Source of the DNA: Actinomycetes bacterium
GTDB taxonomy: Bacteria > Actinomycetota > Actinomycetes > Streptosporangiales > Streptosporangiaceae
DNA length: 56,389 nt
Direction: 5' to 3'
Assembly (NCBI GenBank): GCA_021792405.1
Contig: JAJYUU010000006.1
Span: 1-56,389, forward strand
Under the pieces are notes generated by a model. It worked only from the letters and a program-made list of their open reading frames with translations, was not told the origin of the DNA and searched no databases. Below, one piece after another: positions 47,857-56,389 of this stretch. The translations under genes and the position numbers were made by a program. The number at the start of each line of letters is the position of its first letter. The stretch's first letter is position 1.

Positions 47857-49668
47857 TCAGCGGCCGGCCGCGTAACACTGCATGCCGCGCGGGCTTGCGG
47901 CCGCATAGAGCATCCCGCCGGATCTGGACACCGCGGTGGTCCGGCCCAGTGACCACGGCGGCCGCACGCTGACGTCATGGCCCCGTGCCCGCAGGCCGTC
48001 CACCACGCTCTGCGCTGCCCTGGACTCGATGGCCAGCGACCGCGGCTGCGACTGCCGCGGATAGAACGACGACGGGAAGTGGTCGGTGTGGAAGGCCGGG
48101 GCATCGATGGCTTCCTGCAAGTTCATCCCGAACAGCACGTGGTTCAGGAAAAACGCGAGCGGCCACTGATCCTGCTGATCCCCGCCAGGAGTGCCGAAGG
48201 CGAGGTATGGCTGGCCATCGCGCAGGGCGAGGCTTGGCGACAACGTCGTGCGCGGGCGCCGACCCGGCGCCAGCGTGCTCGCCAGTCCCGGCGTGAGCGT
48301 GAACATCTGCGCCCGGGTGCCGAGGCAGAAGCCAAGGCCGGGGATGACCGGCGAGCTCTGCAGCCAGGCGCCGCTTGGCGTCGCCGAAACCATGTTGCCG
48401 AACCGGTCGGTGACGTCGAGGTGGCAGGTGTCCCCCGGCCCCAGTTCGGGCGCCGATACCGAGCCGGCCGCGACCGTCGGCTCGCCGGTGCCCGAGCCGG
48501 CGGTATCCGGCGCCCGGAAGCCGGCGAGCGCGAACTCCGGCAGTCGCGGCACGGTTCCGTCCGGTGACCCCGGCAGCAACTCCGCCGAGGCGCGTTCGCC
48601 GACCAGCGTGCAGCGAGCATCCGCGTACGCACCGGAGAGCAGGCCCGCCAGCGGGACGACGGACTGCCGCGGGTCGCCGTACCAGGCTTCGCGATCGGCG
48701 AATGCCAGCTTGCCCGCCTCGATCACGGTGTGAATGAACTCGGCGCTGCCTGGCTGCAGGTCCGCGACACCGAGCCGGTCGAGCAGCGCGAGTTGCTGCA
48801 GGAAGACTGGCCCCTGCCCCCACGGGCCGGTCTTGCACACCGTGAGACCGTGGAAGTCAGCGGTGACCGGTGCCTCGACGCTCGCCGCCCAGCCAGCCAG
48901 GTCATCGCCGGTGAGCAGGGCGCGGTTCCGCCGCCCGGTGACGTCCATGACCTGCGCATCGGCCAGGTAAGCGGCAATCGCATCAGCCACGAAGCCCTCG
49001 TAGAAGGCACGGCGCGCTGCCTCAATCTGGCGTTCCCGGTCTGGTCCTGCGCTTTCCGATTCGGTGAGAATGCGCCGGTACACCGAGGCGAGCGGCCGAT
49101 TGGTGAACCGGCTGCCTGGCGCAGGCACGCCGTCGGCCAGGTAGATCTCGGCTGAGCCCGGCCAGTGCTCACGGAAGGTCCCGGCCACCGACGCGATGGC
49201 GGCGCTGGCGGCAGGAAGCATCGGATAGCCGCTCTCGGCATAACCGATGGCGTACTGCATGACCGAGCGCAGCGGCAGCGTGCCGTACCGCTGCAGCAGC
49301 AGCAGCCAGGTCCCGAACGCCGCCGGAACGCACGCGGCCAGCAGGCCAGTTCCCGGTATCAGGTCCAGGCCAAGGCCGGCGAAGTGCGCGAGCGTCGCGG
49401 CGGCCGGCGCCGGACCCTGACCATCGAGGACGAACGGCTGTCCGTCGGCAGCGCTGAAGCCGATCACCGGCACCTCGCCGCCCGGCCCGTTCAGGTGCGG
49501 CTCGACCACCTGCAGCACCAGGCCGACCGCCACCGCGGCGTCGAAGGCGTTACCGCCTTCCTCGAGCACCGCCATTCCGGCCGCCGAGGCGAGCCAGTGC
49601 GTAGATGTCACCATGCCGAACGTCCCGGCAAGCTGCGGCCGGGTCGTGAACGGCGGAGTAGTTGTCAC
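47857..49668 (-). CDS. ggt: Gamma-glutamyltransferase, cytosolic type
   Basis: A 603-residue Ntn-hydrolase precursor that cleaves gamma-glutamyl bonds (glutathione or gamma-glutamyl peptides). THWLASAAGMAVLEEGGNAF, DAAVAVGLVLQVVEPHLNGP and PGDTCHLDVTDRFGNMVSAT are family signatures; the Thr in GDTCHLDV is the expected autocleavage and nucleophile residue. APAFHTDHFPSSF and the FGTPGGDQQDQWPL loop are also conserved. The GTG at 49668 lies 18 bases after the ABC ATPase stop, so it is the last gene of the peptide-transport operon. There is no signal peptide, unlike secreted E. coli Ggt, pointing to cytosolic action on imported peptides. Confidence 0.92.
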   Translation of the reverse strand: MTTTPPFTTRPQLAGTFGMVTSTHWLASAAGMAVLEEGGNAFDAAVAVGLVLQVVEPHLNGPGGEVPVIGFSAADGQPFVLDGQGPAPAAATLAHFAGLGLDLIPGTGLLAACVPAAFGTWLLLLQRYGTLPLRSVMQYAIGYAESGYPMLPAASAAIASVAGTFREHWPGSAEIYLADGVPAPGSRFTNRPLASVYRRILTESESAGPDRERQIEAARRAFYEGFVADAIAAYLADAQVMDVTGRRNRALLTGDDLAGWAASVEAPVTADFHGLTVCKTGPWGQGPVFLQQLALLDRLGVADLQPGSAEFIHTVIEAGKLAFADREAWYGDPRQSVVPLAGLLSGAYADARCTLVGERASAELLPGSPDGTVPRLPEFALAGFRAPDTAGSGTGEPTVAAGSVSAPELGPGDTCHLDVTDRFGNMVSATPSGAWLQSSPVIPGLGFCLGTRAQMFTLTPGLASTLAPGRRPRTTLSPSLALRDGQPYLAFGTPGGDQQDQWPLAFFLNHVLFGMNLQEAIDAPAFHTDHFPSSFYPRQSQPRSLAIESRAAQSVVDGLRARGHDVSVRPPWSLGRTTAVSRSGGMLYAAASPRGMQCYAAGR

Positions 49669-49685
49669 CGAGCGGTATCCGGGCC

Positions 49686-51758
<2,073 letters not shown>

Positions 51759-51773
51759 TAGGCCACCTTTCTC

Positions 51774-52718
51774 CTACCGGCGCTGCAGCCGGGTCTCGAA
51801 GGCGTCGCGGAGTGCGTCGCCGATGAAGTTGAAGGACACCACGGTCGCGATAATAAGGATGCCAGCCGGATAGATCAGCCACCAGGTATTCAGGTTGACG
51901 TACTGCAGGCCGTTCGACAGCATCGAGCCCCAGTCGGTGGCTGGTGGCGGGACGCCGAAGCCGAGGAAGCCGAGACCGGCCAGGATCAGGATCGAGTCTG
52001 CCACCGCGAAGGTGGCCTGCACGATGATCGTGCCGATCGCGTTCGGCATCACGTGCCGGAGTACCGCGCGAGAGTTGCGGCCGCCGGCCACCTTGACTGC
52101 GGAAACGTACTCCCTGGTGCGCAGCGAGAGTGTCTCGCCGCGTACCAGCCGGGCCGGGCCTGGCCAGTAGGTGGCCGCGATGACCAGGATCAGCGTTCCC
52201 GCGCTCGGGTGGATGAGCACCGCGAGGATGATCACGACCATGATGAACGGGATCGACAGCACCGCGTCGACGATGCGCATCATGAAGGAGTCAATGATCC
52301 CGCCGATGAAGCCGGAGACCGCGCCGTAGATCGACCCGAACAGGCAGGCCACGAACGCGGCCGCCAGGCCAACCTTCAGCGAGTTCTGCCCGCCGACCAT
52401 CAGCCTGCCGACGACGTCGTAGCCGAGGTCATCGCAGCCGAGCAGGTGCGCGGAACTCGGATGGCACATGTAATTCTGGGTCTGCACCGTCACCTGCGGG
52501 GTCACGTAGATGTGCGGCCCCACGAAGCAGAACAGCAGGATGAAGATCACGAAGCCCAGCCCGGCCAGGGCAAGCTTGTTCTCGGCGAAGACTTCCCAGC
52601 CGCGGCGGAACATGCTCCGTGACTTGGCCTCTGACTGACCAGGGGTCGCCAGATCCTGCGCCGCCTCGGGGATCAGCGTGCCGGCGCCGGCCGGGTCAGC
52701 ATGCGGCATCATCGCCAT
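51774..52718 (-). CDS. Oligopeptide ABC permease (DppC-like)
   Basis: A 314-residue permease. A cytoplasmic N-terminus (SRSMFRRGWEVFAENKLALA) leads into helix 1, the extracytoplasmic loop contains HLLGCDDLGYDVVGRLMVGG (D-x-x-G-R-D motif with Val for Arg), and EYVSAVKVAGGRNSRAVLRH is the EAA coupling loop. Six helices fit DppC/OppC. It overlaps the upstream dppB-like gene by one base and is followed by the fused ATPase 15 bases later. Confidence 0.95.
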   Translation of the reverse strand: MAMMPHADPAGAGTLIPEAAQDLATPGQSEAKSRSMFRRGWEVFAENKLALAGLGFVIFILLFCFVGPHIYVTPQVTVQTQNYMCHPSSAHLLGCDDLGYDVVGRLMVGGQNSLKVGLAAAFVACLFGSIYGAVSGFIGGIIDSFMMRIVDAVLSIPFIMVVIILAVLIHPSAGTLILVIAATYWPGPARLVRGETLSLRTREYVSAVKVAGGRNSRAVLRHVMPNAIGTIIVQATFAVADSILILAGLGFLGFGVPPPATDWGSMLSNGLQYVNLNTWWLIYPAGILIIATVVSFNFIGDALRDAFETRLQRR

Positions 52719-53674
52719 CAGGCGTACCTCACCCTCGGGTCGAGCATGGCATAGCCGATGTCAGCGAGCAGGTTGCCCAGGATCGTGATCAGCGTGGTCA
52801 GCACGGTGATCGCCAGCATGAGCTGGATGTCGGTGTTGAGCGCCGCGTCGTAGAACAGCAGGCCCATGCCCGGGTAGTTGAAGACGACCTCGATGAAGAT
52901 CGCGCCGCCGATGATCACCGGCAGTTGCAGGCCGAGCAGCGTCACGATCGAGATCAGCGAGTTACGGAAGATGTGGCCCCACAGGACCCGCCGCTCGCTG
53001 GCGCCCTTGGACCGCGCCGTGCGCACGTAATCCTGGACGATGTTGTCCATCACCGACGAGCGCATGTACCGGCTCCACAGCGCGTACGCGACGAACGCAT
53101 ACGTCGCGACGGGCAAGATCAGCGCCACCGGATCAGAAAGGATTCCGCCGATCGACGTGGCCTGCGGCGCGAACGGCGGGAAGATGTGCAGGTTGACCGC
53201 GAACCACTGGACCAACAGCAGCCCCACGAGGAAGGTGGGCGAGCCGTAGCCGACAAAGGCGATGCCGGTCAGCACGTTGTCGGCGACTGAGTGGCGGCGG
53301 ACCGCCTGCAGGATGCCGAGCGGGATGCCGATCAGCAAGCCCACGCCGGTGCCGATGAAGGCAAGCACGATCGTCCGCGGCAGCGCGGCCCAGATGAGGG
53401 TCGACACCGGCGCGTTCTGCTTCAGGTCGAAGCCGAAGTTCCCGTGCAGCATCTGCCAGAGCCACTTGCCGTACTGGACGTAGAGCGGCTGGTCGAAGCC
53501 CCACTCCTTGGAGTAGGTACGAACCTCGACCGGACTTGCCCGGACGCCGAGGATCGCCCGCACCTCACCGCCTGGCACCAGGTGCAGCAGCAGGAAGGTA
53601 ATGATCGTGACGATCACGGTGACGACTATGGTCTGGAGCAACCGCCTGATCAGGTATCCGGTCACTGCGTGCAC
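52718..53674 (-). CDS. Oligopeptide ABC permease (DppB-like)
   Basis: A 318-residue permease. YLIRRLLQTIVVTVIVTIIT is the typical DppB first helix; GNFGFDLKQNAPVSTLIWAA is the conserved loop and DYVRTARSKGASERRVLWGH the EAA loop. The C-terminal IEVVFNYPGMGLLFYDAAL is a DppB signature. GTG start at 53674 (or GTG three codons later). It is separated from the upstream lipoprotein gene by a strong hairpin, which would allow less permease than binding protein to be made. Confidence 0.95.
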   Translation of the reverse strand: MHAVTGYLIRRLLQTIVVTVIVTIITFLLLHLVPGGEVRAILGVRASPVEVRTYSKEWGFDQPLYVQYGKWLWQMLHGNFGFDLKQNAPVSTLIWAALPRTIVLAFIGTGVGLLIGIPLGILQAVRRHSVADNVLTGIAFVGYGSPTFLVGLLLVQWFAVNLHIFPPFAPQATSIGGILSDPVALILPVATYAFVAYALWSRYMRSSVMDNIVQDYVRTARSKGASERRVLWGHIFRNSLISIVTLLGLQLPVIIGGAIFIEVVFNYPGMGLLFYDAALNTDIQLMLAITVLTTLITILGNLLADIGYAMLDPRVRYA

Positions 53675-53856
53675 CCCACTTCGTGCCGTACCCCGGCTCC
53701 CCTAGCCAGCCGGGCCACGGTAGCGACGATCCCCAGCACCGGCAGCGACGGGCCACCCACCCGCATGCCCGCACTGGCGAGCTTGCCGACCGACTGCATC
53801 GGGCTCCCTCCATAGTGCGCCGACCAGTTGTTACTCACAACACCCCCGATTCCGGG

Positions 53857-53896
53857 CCGGTCGCCGCGCTGACGTAGACGTCAGCGCGGCGACCGG
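53857..53896 (-). terminator. Perfect 19-bp hairpin between binding-protein and permease genes
   Basis: The arms CCGGTCGCCGCGCTGACGT (53857-53875) and its exact complement (53878-53896) flank 2 bases. It lies 24 bases after the binding-protein stop on the minus strand. It is the strongest hairpin seen in the window, and a likely partial terminator or mRNA 3' stabiliser within the operon. The remaining 180 bases up to the permease start show nothing else. Confidence 0.85.
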
Positions 53897-53920
53897 TTGC
53901 CGGACTGTCCTGCTACCCGA

Positions 53921-55831
53921 TCAGCCGGTGGTGCCGCAGCTGGCGTTACTGCAGGTCCAGTACTGCGGGTACCACGTCAGGAACGGGCTCCACGTTGCGT
54001 TGTGGAGTTTGTTGCTGACCGCCACGATGCCGGTGTTCCACGGCATCCACAGCGCCGGAACCTGGGTCGCCGTGTAGTTGGCGTAGTTGTGGAACACGGT
54101 CATGCTGCCGCTGGTGTGCGTGGCGTTGATGAGCGAGTCCATCGTCGGGTTGCTGTAGCTGCCGGAGTTGTTCGGCGATCCGGTCTGGTACAGCGGCTCA
54201 CCGGTCGGCTCGAAACCGGGCCCGTTGAACAGCCAGCCGCCCAGGTACAGGAACGTCCAGTTGCACCGGGACTCCTTCGGCGTGCACGGCACCGTGTCGC
54301 CCAGCAGGGTGTCGAACGTCTCCGGCTCAGCGGTGAGCTGGATGCCCGCCTGGCCGAACCCGGACTTCAGGATCTCGACGAACGACTGCTGCGTCGAGAC
54401 GCCCGAGGTGTACGCCATCGCGAACTTGGCCTGCGTGCCCTTGGCCACGCCCGCGCCGCAGTCCGAGGCTGCCGTGCCTGCCGACTCACAGGTCAGCACC
54501 CCGCCGACGACCTTCCAGCCGTGCGAGGCAAGCAGCGCCTTCGCCTTGGCCGGATCGTAGGGGTAGGGGCCCTGTCCGCCGTTCTCGGTCATGGCCGAGG
54601 AGATGAACGGGTTGCCGGCGCTGGGCTGCGGCGGCACGCCCGAGGTGGTCGGATAGTTGTACCCGCGGCCGACCGACGAGGACATCGCCTTCTGGTTGTT
54701 CAGCTCCATCAGCGCCTGCCGGAAGTACAACTGCTTGAACGCCGGACCGTAGGTCGGGTTGTTGAAGTTGATATAGGCGTAGCCGATCCCGTAGGAGTAG
54801 GCAACGTCGAGGTTGTACCCGGCTGATGCCAGCGGGTTCGATGGCGGCAGGAAGCCCTTCCCGGCCGGGGCCAGGTCACTGTCCGGGATCTGGATGTTCG
54901 GGCCGTCGGTGGTCAGGGCACCGGTCTTCAGGCCGGTGTAGACCGCGGTGTCGCTGGTGTACTCCACGAACTTCAGCGTCACCGACGCCTTCGGGGCGCC
55001 GGAGTACTTCGGGTTCGGCACCAGGGTGAAGTTGCCGTTCACGTTGTAGGCAGTCAGGTGATACGGACCGTCCACGACCTGCCACAGCTTGTTGGTCGCA
55101 TAGGTGGAGGTGTCCTTGTTCTGCGCGTTCATGAACGTGAACACGGCCTTGCACTTGGCCCAGCCGTCAGCAGCGCTGTCGGTCGTGCACCCGCCGCTGC
55201 CCGGCGCACCGGTCAGGCTCGTCACGTCCCACGCCATCGGCATCGGCTCAAGAATCGCGAGCTGGTTGTAGGTGAACCAGGTGTCGCCGTAGGCCTGCTT
55301 GAGGTTCAGCGTCACCTGGTCAGGGCCGGTCGCCGAGTACGACGACATGTTGTCCGGCAGCAGGCCCGGCGAGTAACCGGCGAAGTTCGCCTTCTCCGCC
55401 TCCAGCATGTTCAGGTCCAGGATCAGGTCCTTGGCGTCCACGGACTCACCGTTGGACCACTTCCAGCCCTTCAGGTTGATCACTACTGTCTTGCCGCCGT
55501 TCTTGTAGATCGGCGCGTCGGCAGGCGACAGCGGGTAATCCACCGTGACGTTGTTGCTGGTGTTGTTGCCGAACTGATACAGCGGAAGCTGCATCTGGTA
55601 CATGAAGTCCTCGTAGTTCGCCACGCTGTAGCACTGCGTACCCGTGAAGGGGTAGATGCAGTTCGCGCCCGTCCCGGTGACGATCGGCAGCGTCGCTACC
55701 GCGTTCTTCACCGAGCTACTCGAGTTGCTTGGTGTCCCTGAGTTGCTGGAACCGCACCCGGCGGCCAGCAACGCGGTCGCGGCTACCGCAGCGACCCCCG
55801 CGACGCCCATATTGCGTCTGCGTTGAAACAT
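53921..55831 (-). CDS. Peptide-binding lipoprotein, SBP family 5 (DppA/OppA-like)
   Basis: A 636-residue extracytoplasmic solute-binding lipoprotein. MFQRRRNMGVAGVAAVAATA is followed by LLAAGC, a lipobox with the lipidated Cys at position 26, then a Ser/Asn-rich linker. The SBP_bac_5 fold shows KTVVINLKGWKWSNGESVDA, YSATGPDQVTLNLKQAYGDT, FRQALMELNNQKAMSSSVG and YPYDPAKAKALLASHGW. It delivers peptides to the permeases encoded downstream. Co-location with gamma-glutamyltransferase suggests gamma-glutamyl peptides or glutathione as cargo (inference). It is first in the operon; the promoter should lie in the region after 55831. Confidence 0.95.
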   Translation of the reverse strand: MFQRRRNMGVAGVAAVAATALLAAGCGSSNSGTPSNSSSSVKNAVATLPIVTGTGANCIYPFTGTQCYSVANYEDFMYQMQLPLYQFGNNTSNNVTVDYPLSPADAPIYKNGGKTVVINLKGWKWSNGESVDAKDLILDLNMLEAEKANFAGYSPGLLPDNMSSYSATGPDQVTLNLKQAYGDTWFTYNQLAILEPMPMAWDVTSLTGAPGSGGCTTDSAADGWAKCKAVFTFMNAQNKDTSTYATNKLWQVVDGPYHLTAYNVNGNFTLVPNPKYSGAPKASVTLKFVEYTSDTAVYTGLKTGALTTDGPNIQIPDSDLAPAGKGFLPPSNPLASAGYNLDVAYSYGIGYAYINFNNPTYGPAFKQLYFRQALMELNNQKAMSSSVGRGYNYPTTSGVPPQPSAGNPFISSAMTENGGQGPYPYDPAKAKALLASHGWKVVGGVLTCESAGTAASDCGAGVAKGTQAKFAMAYTSGVSTQQSFVEILKSGFGQAGIQLTAEPETFDTLLGDTVPCTPKESRCNWTFLYLGGWLFNGPGFEPTGEPLYQTGSPNNSGSYSNPTMDSLINATHTSGSMTVFHNYANYTATQVPALWMPWNTGIVAVSNKLHNATWSPFLTWYPQYWTCSNASCGTTG

Positions 55832-56261
55832 GTGTTCTCCTTCGTTGCGGCGCTAGTAGCACGCCCGAGCCGGTTCACAACCCAGGCGCCGTGACTCTTC
55901 GTGCGCGCGCGGTTACCAGCCCGACACCGTCACAAGATATCTGAAGACTTGAGTAATCAGGCCTTAAACCCTGCTTCGTGTCATTCGGGCCCGGTTCTAC
56001 GCCGTCGATTCGTCTCACTGGCGTCCGGGGCCGGTCCGGCTCTGGGTTCGCTGGCAAGGCCGCTCGCGCCAGCAATCCCGTCCCCCTTCCGGCCACGGTC
56101 CGCAGCAGCGTAGTAGTAGCACGGTGTCGATGTGATGCACGATATGTCACAAGTTCCTATCGATGTCGTCGAGGGCTCGCCTCGGCAACAATCGGGCACA
56201 GCGTACTAAAGAGTGATTGTGATTAGGACGCAAGGGTGCCAACCGGCACTGGCTCCCGACC
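55832..56261. other. Intergenic region upstream of the peptide-transport operon
   Basis: About 430 bases without a recognisable gene. It is clearly more AT-rich than the coding DNA (for example AAGATATCTGAAGACTTGAG near 55935-55954 and TAGTAGTAGCACGG near 56110), as expected for a regulated promoter region. No perfect palindrome longer than 6 bases per arm was picked out by eye. Confidence 0.4.
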
Positions 56262-56389
56262 GTCTTAGAGCCTGTTGATAAAGGATCATGCCGGTTGTGC
56301 TTGCGGTCCTGGTAGCTGACGGTCGCCGCCCCAGCGTTTGATGGGTGGCTGGCCGGTTTCGTAGCGGGCGAGCCTTCTGGTCATGATGA
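56262..56389 (-). mobile_element. Possible edge of an insertion sequence
   Basis: From GAGCCTGTTGATAAAGGATC (56268-56287) onward the sequence changes character. GAGCCTGTT-like ends are seen on several IS5/IS4-type elements. On the minus strand a frame reads MTRRLARYETGQPPIKRWGG then DRQLPGPQAQPA-stop, which could be a transposase end or simply a short frame. The window stops before enough is visible to classify it. Confidence 0.3.

Noticed and set aside
55875-56199. Short frames upstream of the peptide-binding lipoprotein
   Set aside because: All are under 95 codons, low quality, and lie in AT-richer promoter-like DNA.

Overview
This window reads as chromosomal DNA from a high-GC Actinomycetota bacterium, probably a filamentous Streptosporangiales- or Treboniaceae-like lineage. 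The reasons are the very GC-rich codon use, GTG starts, and a set of actinobacterial families: DUF3710, DUF3093, DUF4235, DUF1707, SAV2177-type methyltransferases, an F420-type LLM oxidoreductase, LigD polymerase, GlgC with a GlgM-type synthase, and citrate synthases of the CitA type. The taxonomic placement is inference. No rRNA, tRNA, CRISPR array or prophage was recognised.

Region 1 (1-14.3 kb) is the most accessory-looking part. It starts with fumarylacetoacetase and a conserved partner of unknown function (tyrosine/homogentisate catabolism), then a VapBC-like pair and a fragment of an AI-2E-family permease. Next comes a 786-residue, largely disordered protein whose C-terminus resembles the RelA/SpoT nucleotidyltransferase fold. 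It is coupled by a 4-base overlap to an 89-residue partner. A broken GNAT acetyltransferase and a second very large disordered, repeat-rich protein on the opposite strand follow. Then come a TrpB2-type enzyme, a TetR regulator with striking palindromes around its start, a threonine/serine dehydratase-like enzyme, and a second VapBC pair with a palindromic operator.

Region 2 (14.3-31.1 kb) is core actinobacterial genome: a MocR-type regulator, LigD polymerase, an F420-dependent oxidoreductase, a TRAM-domain RNA methyltransferase, two TrkA subunits, DUF3710, dUTPase, a full-length AI-2E permease, DUF3093, DUF4235, a methyltransferase, the glycogen/maltose-1-phosphate pair glgC-glgM, a DUF1707 protein, a VOC enzyme and a SAV2177-family methyltransferase.

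Region 3 (31.1-38.9 kb) holds two divergent CitA-type citrate synthases, one with an N-terminal MerR-like DNA-binding domain, around an AT-rich palindrome cluster. It also has a third VapBC pair, small membrane proteins, an HhH-GPD repair protein, an MFS exporter and an MBL hydrolase.

Region 4 (39.0-56.4 kb) contains a four-gene, translationally coupled double ABC-2 transporter, a decayed VapBC locus, and a MoxR/DUF58/DUF4129 membrane cluster. It ends with an oligopeptide ABC operon (substrate-binding lipoprotein, two permeases, a fused double ATPase) that finishes in a gamma-glutamyltransferase without a signal peptide, suggesting import and cytosolic hydrolysis of gamma-glutamyl peptides. 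The last ~125 bases may be the edge of an insertion sequence.

Short tandem repeats (15-54 bases) are frequent, both in linker-coding regions and at the 3' ends of genes.
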